The notes: generated by a model from the sequence alone, not told the origin. Positions 35,533 through 42,980 are shown, counted from the stretch's first letter. The stretch is 42,980 nt of DNA from Hellea sp964576765 (GCA_964576765.1 CAZNWH010000006.1:1-42980); one strand, 5' to 3'. Translations and numbers: made by a program.

Positions 35533-38500
35533 TTACTCTGCGGGTTCTGGGAGCGGTACATTTTCGGTGCCCATCACCTCATCAGCAACCATATTATCTT
35601 CAAGAGTTTGTTTATTTTGGTAATGGTTACGCAGACGTGAGATACGGCCGCCAATGACCGCCGGCATAGCCAATAAAACGGGTGTGATAATCAGTGTTAA
35701 AATTGTTGCAAATCCAAGACCGCACGAGATCACATAAGATATAGGGGCCCAAATATCGGAAGTTGAAGAGCCTTGGGTCGAAAATTTACCTGTGAAAATA
35801 TTGGCTTGCCACGCTAAAACTAAAGGCATCAAGCCAACAACCGTTGTTAACGTTGTTAAGAAAACAGGGCGTAACCTTTGGGCTGCGGTTCGCAGTGCCG
35901 CATCTTCACTACTAAACCCATGGGCCTTTAGTCTTTGATAGGTATCGATTAGTACGATATTGTTATTCACAACAATACCAGCCAAAGCGATAACACCAGT
36001 TAAAACGAGAATAGATGATATATAGGGGTAAAACGTTAATCCCAGAAGAACCCCTAACACGGATAATACGACTGATGAAAGTGTGAGGAAGACATGATAA
36101 AAACTGTTGAATTGGAGCAGCAAAATGACCCCCATCATGAAAAGAATAGCCATAGCCGCATTTTTCCCAAATTGAGCTGTGGCTGCATTTTCTTCGGCTT
36201 GTCCTAAGAATTTAATTTTCACATCAGAGGGAATATTGGCCTCTTCTTCAAACCATCGCTCAAGTTCTTCGACCTGTTTATTGGTGGCATAGCCTTTTCG
36301 GGTATTTCCTTGGACAGTAAAAAATGGCAAAAGATCACGACGTTCAATTTTGTCTTGTCGGGGTTTGGCAACACGTTTGATGACCGAAGATAAGGGCACA
36401 GCTCCTTGAGGGGTTTGGATACGTAATTTATCCAGCTGTGATAAGTCTCTCGCCGATTTGGGGTAGCGAACGCGTATGTCGACTTCTTCTTCAACATCTA
36501 GGGGGCGGTATTTCCCTACAAGTGCGCCTTCTGTTAAAAACTGAATAGCAGAACCAATTCGGCCGACATCAAGACCTAAGCGCCCTGCCTCGGCCCGATC
36601 AACAACTAATTCCCAATCAATACCGGGCAAGGGCAGACTGTCTTCAAAGTCATGGACGCCTTCTATAGTTTCCAGTTTTGCGCGTATCTGTTGTGTAAAC
36701 TCTCTGAGTTTAAGGCGGTTCTCGGACGATATTTGTATGCCGATATCTTTAGCAATGGGGGGGCCTTGATCTATTGCGGAGACTTCTGTGAGAACCCCCG
36801 GAATACCTTCCGAGGCCGCCTCAATCTCGGCATATATATCTAGTAAAGGTCGGCGTTCTCCATATGGATGCAATTCCAAATAAATTCTAACAGACGTATC
36901 AGCGGGAACATTAGATGGCCCATCAAAAGAGAAGCCGCCGCCAGAATTTGGGCCCGCAAGTGTATAAATGGATTCAATACCATCAATTTGAGAGAGCCGT
37001 TGTTCCAGTTCTTCGGCAATGTCGAGGCTTTGTTCGGCTGTTGAGTTACCGCGGGTTCTCGCAAAAACGAATATTTGATCACTTGGGGAGTCCGTAAAAA
37101 ATGCAACAGGTTTTGGCGGCGGCCCTTCCATACTGGCCTGAAACCCTCCCATGACCATGGTTGCCAATAGACCAAGGGCGAGAATAACCAACAGGGGAAA
37201 CCTGATAAGTGTTTGAATAAATTTAACATAGATCCCGGTAAAGCCTTTAAGTAGTGATGGATCACCATCAGCGCCCGCAAGCAGTGCCGCGTTAGAATTA
37301 TTTTTCTTTTTAGGTTTAAAGCCAATGATAGAGCCCATGGTTGGCAGAAAAATGAGGGCCATTAACATTGAGGCTGTCAAAACATAAATCATGGTTCGTG
37401 GGAAATATGACATGAATTTTCCGGGAATTGTGTCCCAAAATAAAAGTGGAATAAAGGCGGCTAATGTCGTTGCCGTTGAGGATATAATTGGCCAGAACAT
37501 ACGTTCGCCGGCCATTTGAAAAGCCTCTTTTCGGCCAAGACCTTCATCCATTTTTCGATCAGCATATTCAACAATGACAATCGCGCTATCGACTAACACG
37601 CCAACAGAGAGGATGAGGCCAAATAAGATCATCATATTGATGGTTTCGCCCTGAATTAAGAACAAGAAGAAAGCGATCAAAAAACTGGCGGGAATAGCCC
37701 AGCCAACGAAAAGGGCTGACCTCCACCCAAGGGCGGCAATGCAAACAATGAAAACTAAGATGACCGCATTTATTATCGAGGATGATAATTCGTTCCTCAT
37801 ATCATTGATATAAACTGCGCGGGATTGACTAAATGTGACGTTAATGGTTTCGGGCCAATCTGGAGAGGCTTTAAGCTCATTGACCAAATTTTCCACAAGG
37901 GCGACAGTGCTTAAAATATTCTCCCCTTGCCGTTTAGAAATTTCCAGTGAAGCAGATGTTCGCCCATTAAAGCGCGCGATATTGGAAATGTCTTTATACC
38001 CTGAGCGTACAGTTGCTATATCGCTGATGCGGACAATATCGCCATTGACCCCGCGCCTGACCACAAGGTCTTCCATATCTTTGGGGCTTTCAATAAGGCC
38101 CGGTAATTTAACATTAAATTTCCCGCTATCAGTTTCCAGCGTTCCCGCCGGAATCAGGCTATTGTTGCGGGCAACAGCTGCGGCTATTTCATCAAAAGAT
38201 ATTCCCAAACTATCAATCTTTGAGGGATGAATAACGGCTTCGAGTACGTCAATACGTTCGCCGGAAATTTTTGCTTCCAAGACTTGCGGGAGACTTTCCA
38301 GTCGGCGCTGTAAATTTTTAGCTTGTCGCTGTAAAGCACGTTCAGGGGCATCGCCCCAAAGATTAACGGTCACGATGGGAAGAGCTGAAGTGCTGATTTC
38401 ATTAACGATGGGTTCTTGAGCTTCTTGAGGAAATTCGGCGCGCGCTCGATCAACTTTTTCCAGAACATCGGCAATGGCCTGATCTAGGTCGTGAGATGCT

Positions 38501-38799
38501 TCAAATTCAAGAGTGAGAAAGGCGACATTGGTCGCAGCCACACCATCCATTTGTTTAAGCCCTTCAATGGATTTAAGCTCCGTTTCCATAGGCCGAATTA
38601 ACAGGCGTTCAGAATCTTCGGGTGAAATTCCCGGCAAGACGACTTGAATATTTACAAAAGGAATTGGAACGTCAGGTTCAGCGTCTAATGGCAAGCGAGA
38701 AATGGCGAGAAATCCGCCAATAACCGCAAAAAGCATAATCCCGATGGTCATCCGCCAATTGCGGATGGCAAACCCTACAATGCCAACAATGCCGCCCAT
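35533..38799 (-). CDS. RND-family efflux permease subunit
   Basis: A 1088-residue inner-membrane pump of the HAE1/AcrB superfamily, using the proton gradient to export hydrophobic compounds through a tripartite channel. Twelve membrane helices and two large periplasmic loops are visible, starting IRNWRMTIGIMLFAVIGGFLAISRLPLDAEPDVPIP-like sequence. In the fourth helix, where AcrB has two adjacent Asp (LVDDAIVVVE), this protein has LVDSAIVIVE, so only one Asp is kept. It follows the adaptor gene with no gap (start at 38799, adaptor stop at 38800). No outer-membrane channel gene is in the window. Substrates unknown. Confidence 0.93.
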   Translation of the reverse strand: MGGIVGIVGFAIRNWRMTIGIMLFAVIGGFLAISRLPLDAEPDVPIPFVNIQVVLPGISPEDSERLLIRPMETELKSIEGLKQMDGVAATNVAFLTLEFEASHDLDQAIADVLEKVDRARAEFPQEAQEPIVNEISTSALPIVTVNLWGDAPERALQRQAKNLQRRLESLPQVLEAKISGERIDVLEAVIHPSKIDSLGISFDEIAAAVARNNSLIPAGTLETDSGKFNVKLPGLIESPKDMEDLVVRRGVNGDIVRISDIATVRSGYKDISNIARFNGRTSASLEISKRQGENILSTVALVENLVNELKASPDWPETINVTFSQSRAVYINDMRNELSSSIINAVILVFIVCIAALGWRSALFVGWAIPASFLIAFFLFLIQGETINMMILFGLILSVGVLVDSAIVIVEYADRKMDEGLGRKEAFQMAGERMFWPIISSTATTLAAFIPLLFWDTIPGKFMSYFPRTMIYVLTASMLMALIFLPTMGSIIGFKPKKKNNSNAALLAGADGDPSLLKGFTGIYVKFIQTLIRFPLLVILALGLLATMVMGGFQASMEGPPPKPVAFFTDSPSDQIFVFARTRGNSTAEQSLDIAEELEQRLSQIDGIESIYTLAGPNSGGGFSFDGPSNVPADTSVRIYLELHPYGERRPLLDIYAEIEAASEGIPGVLTEVSAIDQGPPIAKDIGIQISSENRLKLREFTQQIRAKLETIEGVHDFEDSLPLPGIDWELVVDRAEAGRLGLDVGRIGSAIQFLTEGALVGKYRPLDVEEEVDIRVRYPKSARDLSQLDKLRIQTPQGAVPLSSVIKRVAKPRQDKIERRDLLPFFTVQGNTRKGYATNKQVEELERWFEEEANIPSDVKIKFLGQAEENAATAQFGKNAAMAILFMMGVILLLQFNSFYHVFLTLSSVVLSVLGVLLGLTFYPYISSILVLTGVIALAGIVVNNNIVLIDTYQRLKAHGFSSEDAALRTAAQRLRPVFLTTLTTVVGLMPLVLAWQANIFTGKFSTQGSSTSDIWAPISYVISCGLGFATILTLIITPVLLAMPAVIGGRISRLRNHYQNKQTLEDNMVADEVMGTENVPLPEPAE

Positions 38800-39885
38800 T
38801 TATGGGTCTATGCCTTTATATTCAGCAAGTGAGGGAATCGCTTTTGTCCCGACGGCGACATAATCTTGACCCTGAACAATAATTCGGGTGCTCTCGGGGA
38901 GACCCGTGACCCAAATGCCGTTGGCGTCTTCGTCAATAGTTTTAACGCTAGCAAAGCGTACTACATCGTCATAATCTAAATAACGAACGCCTACAGTTCC
39001 GTCGCTATTTAAGGTCAGGATTTTTGACGGAATATTGTGGGCCATAGTGGTTCCGGTTGCGATAGAAACCGTTGCTGTGACGCCGCCCTTAAGCGCGTAA
39101 TCGGGATTGGGTATGGCGATCTCTGTCCGGAATGTGCGCGTTGAAGCGTTGGCTTTGCTCTCGATAAAGCGAACTTTGCCCGTTATTGTTTCGCCTGTTA
39201 CCAGATTAACAGATGCGTCTTGACCTCGCTTGATGTAACCGACTTGATTTTCAGTTAGATCAATCACTACAACCAATGGGTTAAGCTCGACCAGATTTCC
39301 GCAAGGTTGTCCAGGCGCGAGGTAATCCCCGATCTCTACATGCTGTTCATCAAATATTCCTGCAAAAGGGGCTAGCATATTGATATTATTAAGTTCGACA
39401 TCTGCTTGTTTGACACTTGCCCTAGCGCCATCAACCGCAGCGCGATCCGCGTCTAATTGGATCGCGGATTTATAGCCTTTTTCAACCAATGTCAGCGTTG
39501 CCTTTAAATCAGCTTCTCGTGATTTTAAGACGGCTTTAGCTTGATCCAAGACGGCTTGTCTCGCGGCAACATCTTGGCGGCACATTAATGTCCCTTTATT
39601 GACCCGCCGTCCTTTTTTAATGGGGACAGAAATAACAATTCCAGCCGTCTTAGCTGTTATAGAAACTTCACGGTTGGCTTCGGTGCGGCCAAAAAGATTA
39701 AATCTATTTTGGTGTTCAGTGGCTTCTCGCGGTTCATAAACAACACTAGGCGTCGAGGTTTCAACAGTGACTGTCGTTTGGCTACGCGGCGGGGCTTTAC
39801 TCGCTTCTTTGGAATTAACCAAAAACCACAAGCCAATAGCGACGAGAGCCGTGCTGGCAAAAAGATATGAACTATTGATTTTCAT
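38800..39885 (-). CDS. RND efflux periplasmic adaptor (membrane fusion protein)
   Basis: A 361-residue HlyD/AcrA-type adaptor linking the permease to an outer-membrane channel. An N-terminal hydrophobic anchor (residues about 8-22) is followed by a barrel-sandwich hybrid domain (NREVSITAKTAGIVISVPIKKGRRV). A coiled-coil hairpin lies around residues 120-180 and a beta-barrel domain follows (LNPLVVVIDLTENQVGYI). It is the first gene of the two-gene efflux operon and is transcribed leftward from a 227-bp gap shared with pccB; GACGTCA-type half sites there (39903-39910 and 39977-39984) may bind a regulator. Confidence 0.92.
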   Translation of the reverse strand: MKINSSYLFASTALVAIGLWFLVNSKEASKAPPRSQTTVTVETSTPSVVYEPREATEHQNRFNLFGRTEANREVSITAKTAGIVISVPIKKGRRVNKGTLMCRQDVAARQAVLDQAKAVLKSREADLKATLTLVEKGYKSAIQLDADRAAVDGARASVKQADVELNNINMLAPFAGIFDEQHVEIGDYLAPGQPCGNLVELNPLVVVIDLTENQVGYIKRGQDASVNLVTGETITGKVRFIESKANASTRTFRTEIAIPNPDYALKGGVTATVSIATGTTMAHNIPSKILTLNSDGTVGVRYLDYDDVVRFASVKTIDEDANGIWVTGLPESTRIIVQGQDYVAVGTKAIPSLAEYKGIDP

Positions 39886-40025
39886 GGCTTATCACGTCCT
39901 AATCTGACGTTGGTTCAATGCTTTAGTACAATAATTGGCATGAAAGGGAAGGCAACTCACAAATTTGCAATTTCATACGTCAGAATTGCATAGAATCTAG
40001 ACCACGCCCGACTATATCCACCATA

Positions 40026-40042
40026 TGATTTGACTCAAATCA
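40026..40042. promoter_or_regulatory. 17-bp perfect palindrome upstream of pccB
   Basis: TGATTTGA-C-TCAAATCA is a perfect inverted repeat with a single central base, 70 bp before the pccB start. It lies in the 227-bp gap between divergent efflux and pccB genes and looks like an operator for a dimeric regulator. Which regulator is unknown. An AT-rich palindrome, ATTAAGCTTAAT, follows at 40079-40090. Confidence 0.5.
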
Positions 40043-40112
40043 GACTTGACCCTTCGGCCCTCATTAGTAGGGTGCTAGATTAAGCTTAATTGGGCGATAG
40101 AGGGATTTAGGT

Positions 40113-41645
40113 TTGAGTGATATAATAGATCAATTGGATGCACGTCGGGCTGAGGCTCGTTTGGGGGGGGGGCAGCGCCGCATAGACAGCCAACACAACA
40201 AAGGCAAATTAACTGCGCGCGAACGGCTCGAATTATTACTTGATCCCGATAGCTTTGAAGAATTTGATATGTTCATTAAGCACCGGTCAACCGATTTCGG
40301 GATGGACGAGAAGCATTTTCCCGGGGACGGCGTTGTCACGGGCTGGGGCACGATTAATGGCCGTAAGACATTTGTCTATGCTCAGGACTTTACAGTCTTT
40401 GGGGGATCTCTGTCCAAAACACACGCCCAGAAAATATGCAAAGTCCAAGAGATGGCGGTGAAACACGGCGCGCCCATTATTGGCCTTAACGATAGCGGCG
40501 GGGCGCGTATCCAAGAAGGCGTTGAAGCGCTTGCCGGCTATACGGATGTATTTCAAAATAATATTCTGGCGTCGGGCGTTGTACCGCAAATTTCCGTTAT
40601 TATGGGCCCGTCTGCGGGCGGAGCAGTTTACTCGCCGGCGTTAACTGATTTTATTTTTATGGTTCGCGACAGCTCTTATATGTTCCTGACGGGGCCGGAT
40701 GTTCTAAAAACTGTGACCAATGAAATTGTCACAGCCGAAGAACTTGGCGGGGCTAAAACCCATACAACCAAATCATCCGTGGCCGATGGGGCCTTTGATA
40801 ATGATATGGAGGCTCTGGCCGAAATACGCAGGCTTTTCGATTTCCTCCCGCTTAATAACCGCGCAGGCACGCCGTCGCGTCCATTTTTTGATAAGCATAA
40901 TCGTATCGACAATAGCCTTGATACGCTGGTACCGGATAACCCCAATATCCCCTATGATATGAAAGAGCTGGTCGAGAAGCTCGCCGATGAAGGCGACTTT
41001 TTTGAAATACAGCGCGATTTTGCCAAAAATATTCTTTGCGGCTTTATCAGGCTCGAAGGCCAAACCGTAGGCGTGATTGCTAATCAACCCATGGTGTTGG
41101 CAGGGTGCCTCGATAGTGACGCCTCGCGCAAGGCCGCGCGGCATGTGCGCTTCTGTGACGCTTTTGAGATTCCGATTTTGACATTGGTCGATGTGCCGGG
41201 TTTCTTGCCGGGAACGAGCCAAGAATTTGGCGGTGTGATTAAGCATGGCGCGAAATTGCTTTATGCCTTTGGCGAGGCGACAGTGCCAAAAGTTACCGTT
41301 ATTACCCGCAAAGCTTATGGCGGGGCTTATTGCGTGATGGCGCCGAAGCATTTGCGCGGCGATATCAACTATGCGTGGCCGACCGCGCAAATCGCGGTGA
41401 TGGGCGCCAAAGGCGCGGTGGAAATTCTGCACCGCCAAGATTTGGATGACGCCGATAAAACCGCCGCCCATATCAAGGATTACGAAGATAAGTTCCTCTC
41501 CCCGTTTCGTGCCGCAGAGCTTGGCTATATTGACGAGGTGATACAGCCGCACTCAACACGAAAACGCGTCAATAGAGCCTTTGCGCTGCTCAAGGATAAG
41601 CAACTTAAAAACCCTTGGAAGAAGCATGGGAACTTGCCGCTGTGA
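40113..41645 (+). CDS. pccB: Propionyl-CoA carboxylase beta subunit
   Basis: A carboxyltransferase subunit converting propionyl-CoA to methylmalonyl-CoA with the biotin-carrying alpha subunit. Family features are RLGGGQRRIDSQHNKGKLTARERLELLLD, GLNDSGGARIQEGV, the oxyanion-hole stretch MGPSAGGAVYSPA and GFLPGTSQEFGGVIKHGAKLLYA, and the C-terminus PWKKHGNLPL, resembling the PCCB C-terminus in eukaryotes. It starts at a TTG (40113) preceded by AGAGGGA, with seven bases between. A run of ten G (40163-40172) encodes three glycines near the N-terminus. Its partner pccA begins at 42842, but a repeat block and a TIR gene lie between. Confidence 0.95.
   Translation: MSDIIDQLDARRAEARLGGGQRRIDSQHNKGKLTARERLELLLDPDSFEEFDMFIKHRSTDFGMDEKHFPGDGVVTGWGTINGRKTFVYAQDFTVFGGSLSKTHAQKICKVQEMAVKHGAPIIGLNDSGGARIQEGVEALAGYTDVFQNNILASGVVPQISVIMGPSAGGAVYSPALTDFIFMVRDSSYMFLTGPDVLKTVTNEIVTAEELGGAKTHTTKSSVADGAFDNDMEALAEIRRLFDFLPLNNRAGTPSRPFFDKHNRIDNSLDTLVPDNPNIPYDMKELVEKLADEGDFFEIQRDFAKNILCGFIRLEGQTVGVIANQPMVLAGCLDSDASRKAARHVRFCDAFEIPILTLVDVPGFLPGTSQEFGGVIKHGAKLLYAFGEATVPKVTVITRKAYGGAYCVMAPKHLRGDINYAWPTAQIAVMGAKGAVEILHRQDLDDADKTAAHIKDYEDKFLSPFRAAELGYIDEVIQPHSTRKRVNRAFALLKDKQLKNPWKKHGNLPL
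41616..41645 (+). repeat. pccB 3'-end direct repeat, copy 1 (native)
   Basis: This is the native last 30 bases of pccB, beginning TGGAAGAAGCATGGG and encoding W-K-K-H-G-N-L-P-L-stop. It matches copy 3 (41923) at 23 of 26 bases and copy 2 (41765) at 20 of 30. Confidence 0.7.
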
Positions 41646-41660
41646 GTGAGGGCCCTCAAT

Positions 41661-41757
41661 CCGTCATTGCCAGACTTGTTCTGGCAATCCATCTCCCGCA
41701 CTCGCACCCATCGCGTCTCTCAGTGATGGATTACAAGGACAAGCCTTGTAATGACGA
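41661..41757. repeat. Paired-hairpin element 1
   Basis: A 97-bp unit with inverted ends CCGTCAT and ATGACGA. The left hairpin has ATTGCCAGA, a 5-base loop and TCTGGCAAT (41666-41688). The right hairpin has ATTACAAGG, a 5-base loop and CCTTGTAAT (41730-41752). Both stems are perfect 9-bp and both hairpins are flanked by ATCCAT/ATGGAT on the inner side, so the two arms are mirror images in layout but not in stem sequence. It resembles the palindromic intergenic repeats common in alphaproteobacteria. Confidence 0.75.
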
Positions 41758-41764
41758 AGATGGG

Positions 41765-41794
41765 TGGACGAAATACCGGAGCTTACCGTTCTAA
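41765..41794 (+). repeat. pccB 3'-end direct repeat, copy 2 (degenerate)
   Basis: Bases 41765-41794 read W-T-K-Y-R-S-L-P-F-stop, aligned without gaps to the native pccB tail: 20 of 30 bases are identical and the stop codon lies at the same place. It follows element 1 by seven bases. Confidence 0.5.
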
Positions 41795-41815
41795 TGTTCA
41801 CGCGACCCACATCAC

Positions 41816-41915
41816 CCGTCATAGGCCGACCTGATCGGCCTATCCATGATGCAGGTATTGCATCATGGGCAAAAGGTGGCTCCATGGATCACCCGACCAA
41901 GTCGGGTGATGACGG
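41816..41915. repeat. Paired-hairpin element 2
   Basis: A 100-bp unit ending CCGTCAT/ATGACGG. The left hairpin has ATAGGCCGA, loop CCTGA and TCGGCCTAT (41821-41843). The middle hairpin has CATGATGCA, loop GGTAT and TGCATCATG (41845-41867). The right hairpin has ATCACCCGA, loop CCAAG and TCGGGTGAT (41888-41910). All three stems are perfect 9-bp with 5-base loops. Stem sequences differ from element 1, but the geometry is the same. Confidence 0.75.
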
Positions 41916-41922
41916 AATGGGG

Positions 41923-41952
41923 TGGAAGGAACATGGGAAATTGCCGCTTTAG
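41923..41952 (+). repeat. pccB 3'-end direct repeat, copy 3
   Basis: Bases 41923-41952 read W-K-E-H-G-K-L-P-L-stop and match 23 of 26 bases of the native pccB end. The TAG stop at 41950-41952 is followed two bases later by the TIR gene's ATG. Confidence 0.7.
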
Positions 41953-41954
41953 TT

Positions 41955-42845
41955 ATGGGTGACGCACCAGTAATATTCTTAAGTTGGTCTGAAAGCCGTT
42001 CGCGTAATGCAGCTGAAATACTGCGCGAGTTTTTGCCAAAGTTAATGCCCGGGATAGACGTTTTCATGTCCGAACAAGATATTTCAAAAGGCACTAAGGG
42101 GTTGAGCGTTATATCTCACATGTTGGAGAAATCATTTTTTGGAATAGTATGCTTAACCCAAGAGAATAAAAACAATCCTTGGGTTAACTTTGAAGCCGGA
42201 GCATTATCAAAGCATGTTACAACTGATAGGGTCTCACCTTTGATGCTAGGTGTTTCCATTTCAGATATTGGAGAAGGACCACTTTCTCAATTCCAAGCTA
42301 CTTTTTTTAAGAAGGAAGACTTGTATAGGTTGATATTAAATATTGCTGAACAGTCTGGATTGGATCACCTATCCCGAAATCTTAAAACTTATTTTGAAAT
42401 GTTCTGGGCAGAGTTTGAGGGGGGAATAAATAAAGTAATAAATGATGATGTTGATAATGGAGCAACTAAAGTACCTGACCGCTTAGAAGCTCAGTTAGAT
42501 GATCTCGGGAGACAGCTTAATACAATACAGTATAAGCTAAATAATCCAAAAGGCTTACTTCCTGAACACACCTTGGTTAGAGCGTTGGCAGAGGCAGGTT
42601 CCAAGGATGATCTCGCGAAAAGTTTATACTATCAAATAGACCAAATGGCTGAAGCCTTACAAGGTGAAACCGAATTTAGGAATGAGCTTGCTAAAATAGT
42701 TGATGAAATTGCTGGATTGGCAGAAGATCTAGAAAGCAGGCTTGAAGATATGGATGTTTCACTAGATTTGTCTTCAGATATGGGGCCAGATGTATCAGGA
42801 ATAAAACAAGCAGTACAAAAAATCTGGGAAATGTTGCCGGAATGA
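41955..42845 (+). CDS. TIR-domain protein, candidate NADase effector
   Basis: A 296-residue protein. Residues 1 to about 150 form a TIR domain: VIFLSWSESRSRN (betaA), FMSEQDISKG (BB-loop region), FGIVCLTQENKNNP (betaD), then the catalytic-type W76-V-N-F-E80 in a WVNFEAGAL context, which in SARM1 and bacterial TIRs holds the NAD+-cleaving glutamate. The rest is helical and acidic, with probable coiled coils (residues ~185-205 and 235-275) that could drive oligomerisation or sense a trigger. There is no signal peptide. The true start is the ATG at 41955, not the upstream 41922, which falls in the repeat. The stop overlaps the pccA ATG (ATGA). Codon use is AT-rich compared with pccB, suggesting transfer. 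NADase activity is inferred; no partner gene is in the window. Confidence 0.85.
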   Translation: MGDAPVIFLSWSESRSRNAAEILREFLPKLMPGIDVFMSEQDISKGTKGLSVISHMLEKSFFGIVCLTQENKNNPWVNFEAGALSKHVTTDRVSPLMLGVSISDIGEGPLSQFQATFFKKEDLYRLILNIAEQSGLDHLSRNLKTYFEMFWAEFEGGINKVINDDVDNGATKVPDRLEAQLDDLGRQLNTIQYKLNNPKGLLPEHTLVRALAEAGSKDDLAKSLYYQIDQMAEALQGETEFRNELAKIVDEIAGLAEDLESRLEDMDVSLDLSSDMGPDVSGIKQAVQKIWEMLPE

Positions 42846-42980
42846 TTAAAAAAATACTTATAGCAAACCGTGGCGAAATTGCCTGCCGTGTCATTAAAAC
42901 AGCCCGCAAGATGGGCATTAAGACCGTGGCGGTTTATTCTGATGCGGATAAAAATGCGCTTCATGTCGAGATGGCGGATG
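42842..42980 (+). CDS. pccA: Propionyl-CoA carboxylase alpha subunit, N-terminus only
   Basis: Only 46 codons are present before the window ends. They read IKKILIANRGEIACRVIKTA and continue KMGIKTVAVYSDAD, the classical N-terminus of biotin carboxylase domains (ANRGEIA). Given pccB upstream, this is the biotin-dependent alpha subunit of an acyl-CoA (propionyl-CoA) carboxylase. Its ATG overlaps the TIR stop by four bases, so its translation would be coupled to the TIR gene. Confidence 0.88.
   Translation, partial: MIKKILIANRGEIACRVIKTARKMGIKTVAVYSDADKNALHVEMAD

Noticed and set aside
40773..41552. 259-codon minus-strand frame opposite pccB
   Set aside because: Antisense shadow of strongly conserved pccB sequence.
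41764..41952. 62-codon frame through the hairpin block, ending like PccB
   Set aside because: The likeness is only in the duplicated pccB tail; the remainder is hairpin repeat sequence. Treated as repeat remnants, though it could act as a leader for TIR translation.
1..42980. tRNA, rRNA and CRISPR arrays
   Set aside because: I saw no cloverleaf with a GGTTCGA-type T-loop, no rRNA core sequences and no regularly spaced direct repeats. A search program could still find a missed tRNA.

Overview
ORGANISM. The window looks like chromosome of a marine alphaproteobacterium of the Caulobacterales/Maricaulales (Hyphomonadaceae-like) type. Three things suggest this: the order ppsR - AT-rich gap - hemE, which is where the Caulobacter replication origin lies; the nearby mnmE-mnmG-rsmG-parA-parB cluster with two perfect parS sites; and the pairing of a beta-helix lipoprotein with an SO2930/HNE_0200-type di-heme cytochrome. 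The name is inferred from gene order and protein families; no database was searched.

LAYOUT. (1) 1-1380: poorly assigned DNA. It holds half of a dispersed hairpin repeat at the left edge, a structured RNA-like segment ending in a terminator-like stem, two paralogous 89-residue proteins of unknown function in tandem, and a nested inverted repeat. (2) 1381-13292: replication, partition and housekeeping genes, almost all on the minus strand: TerC-like membrane protein, Nudix hydrolase, parB, parA, rsmG, mnmG, mnmE, a plus-strand GDPD lipoprotein, then the overlapping chain ppsR-maf-aroE-coaE-dnaQ. parS sites lie inside rsmG and directly behind mnmE. (3) 13293-13703: AT-rich gap with DnaA boxes, the probable oriC. 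(4) 13704-24052: plus-strand arm: hemE-hemJ, rho, a large MscS-type channel, a TonB-dependent receptor, prfA, a GNAT protein and a DoxX-like protein. Genes on both sides therefore point away from the origin. (5) 24055-39885: DEAD-box helicase, M1 aminopeptidase lipoprotein, the beta-helix/di-heme cytochrome pair, lepA with a 58-residue YodC-like gene, free methionine sulfoxide reductase, an anchored Ig-like protein, and a two-gene RND efflux operon. (6) 40113-42980: propionyl-CoA carboxylase genes pccB and pccA (start only), separated by a TIR-domain gene and a block of hairpin repeats.

MOST UNUSUAL. Between pccB and pccA the last ~30 bp of pccB recur twice more, each time after a ~100-bp paired-hairpin element and each time keeping frame and stop codon. 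A TIR gene with the NADase-type W-x3-E motif starts two bases after the last copy, and its stop overlaps the pccA start (ATGA). A candidate immune effector is thus wired into a metabolic operon next to an apparent recombination scar. The hairpin stems differ in sequence but each is perfectly self-complementary, so the fold rather than the sequence seems to be kept.
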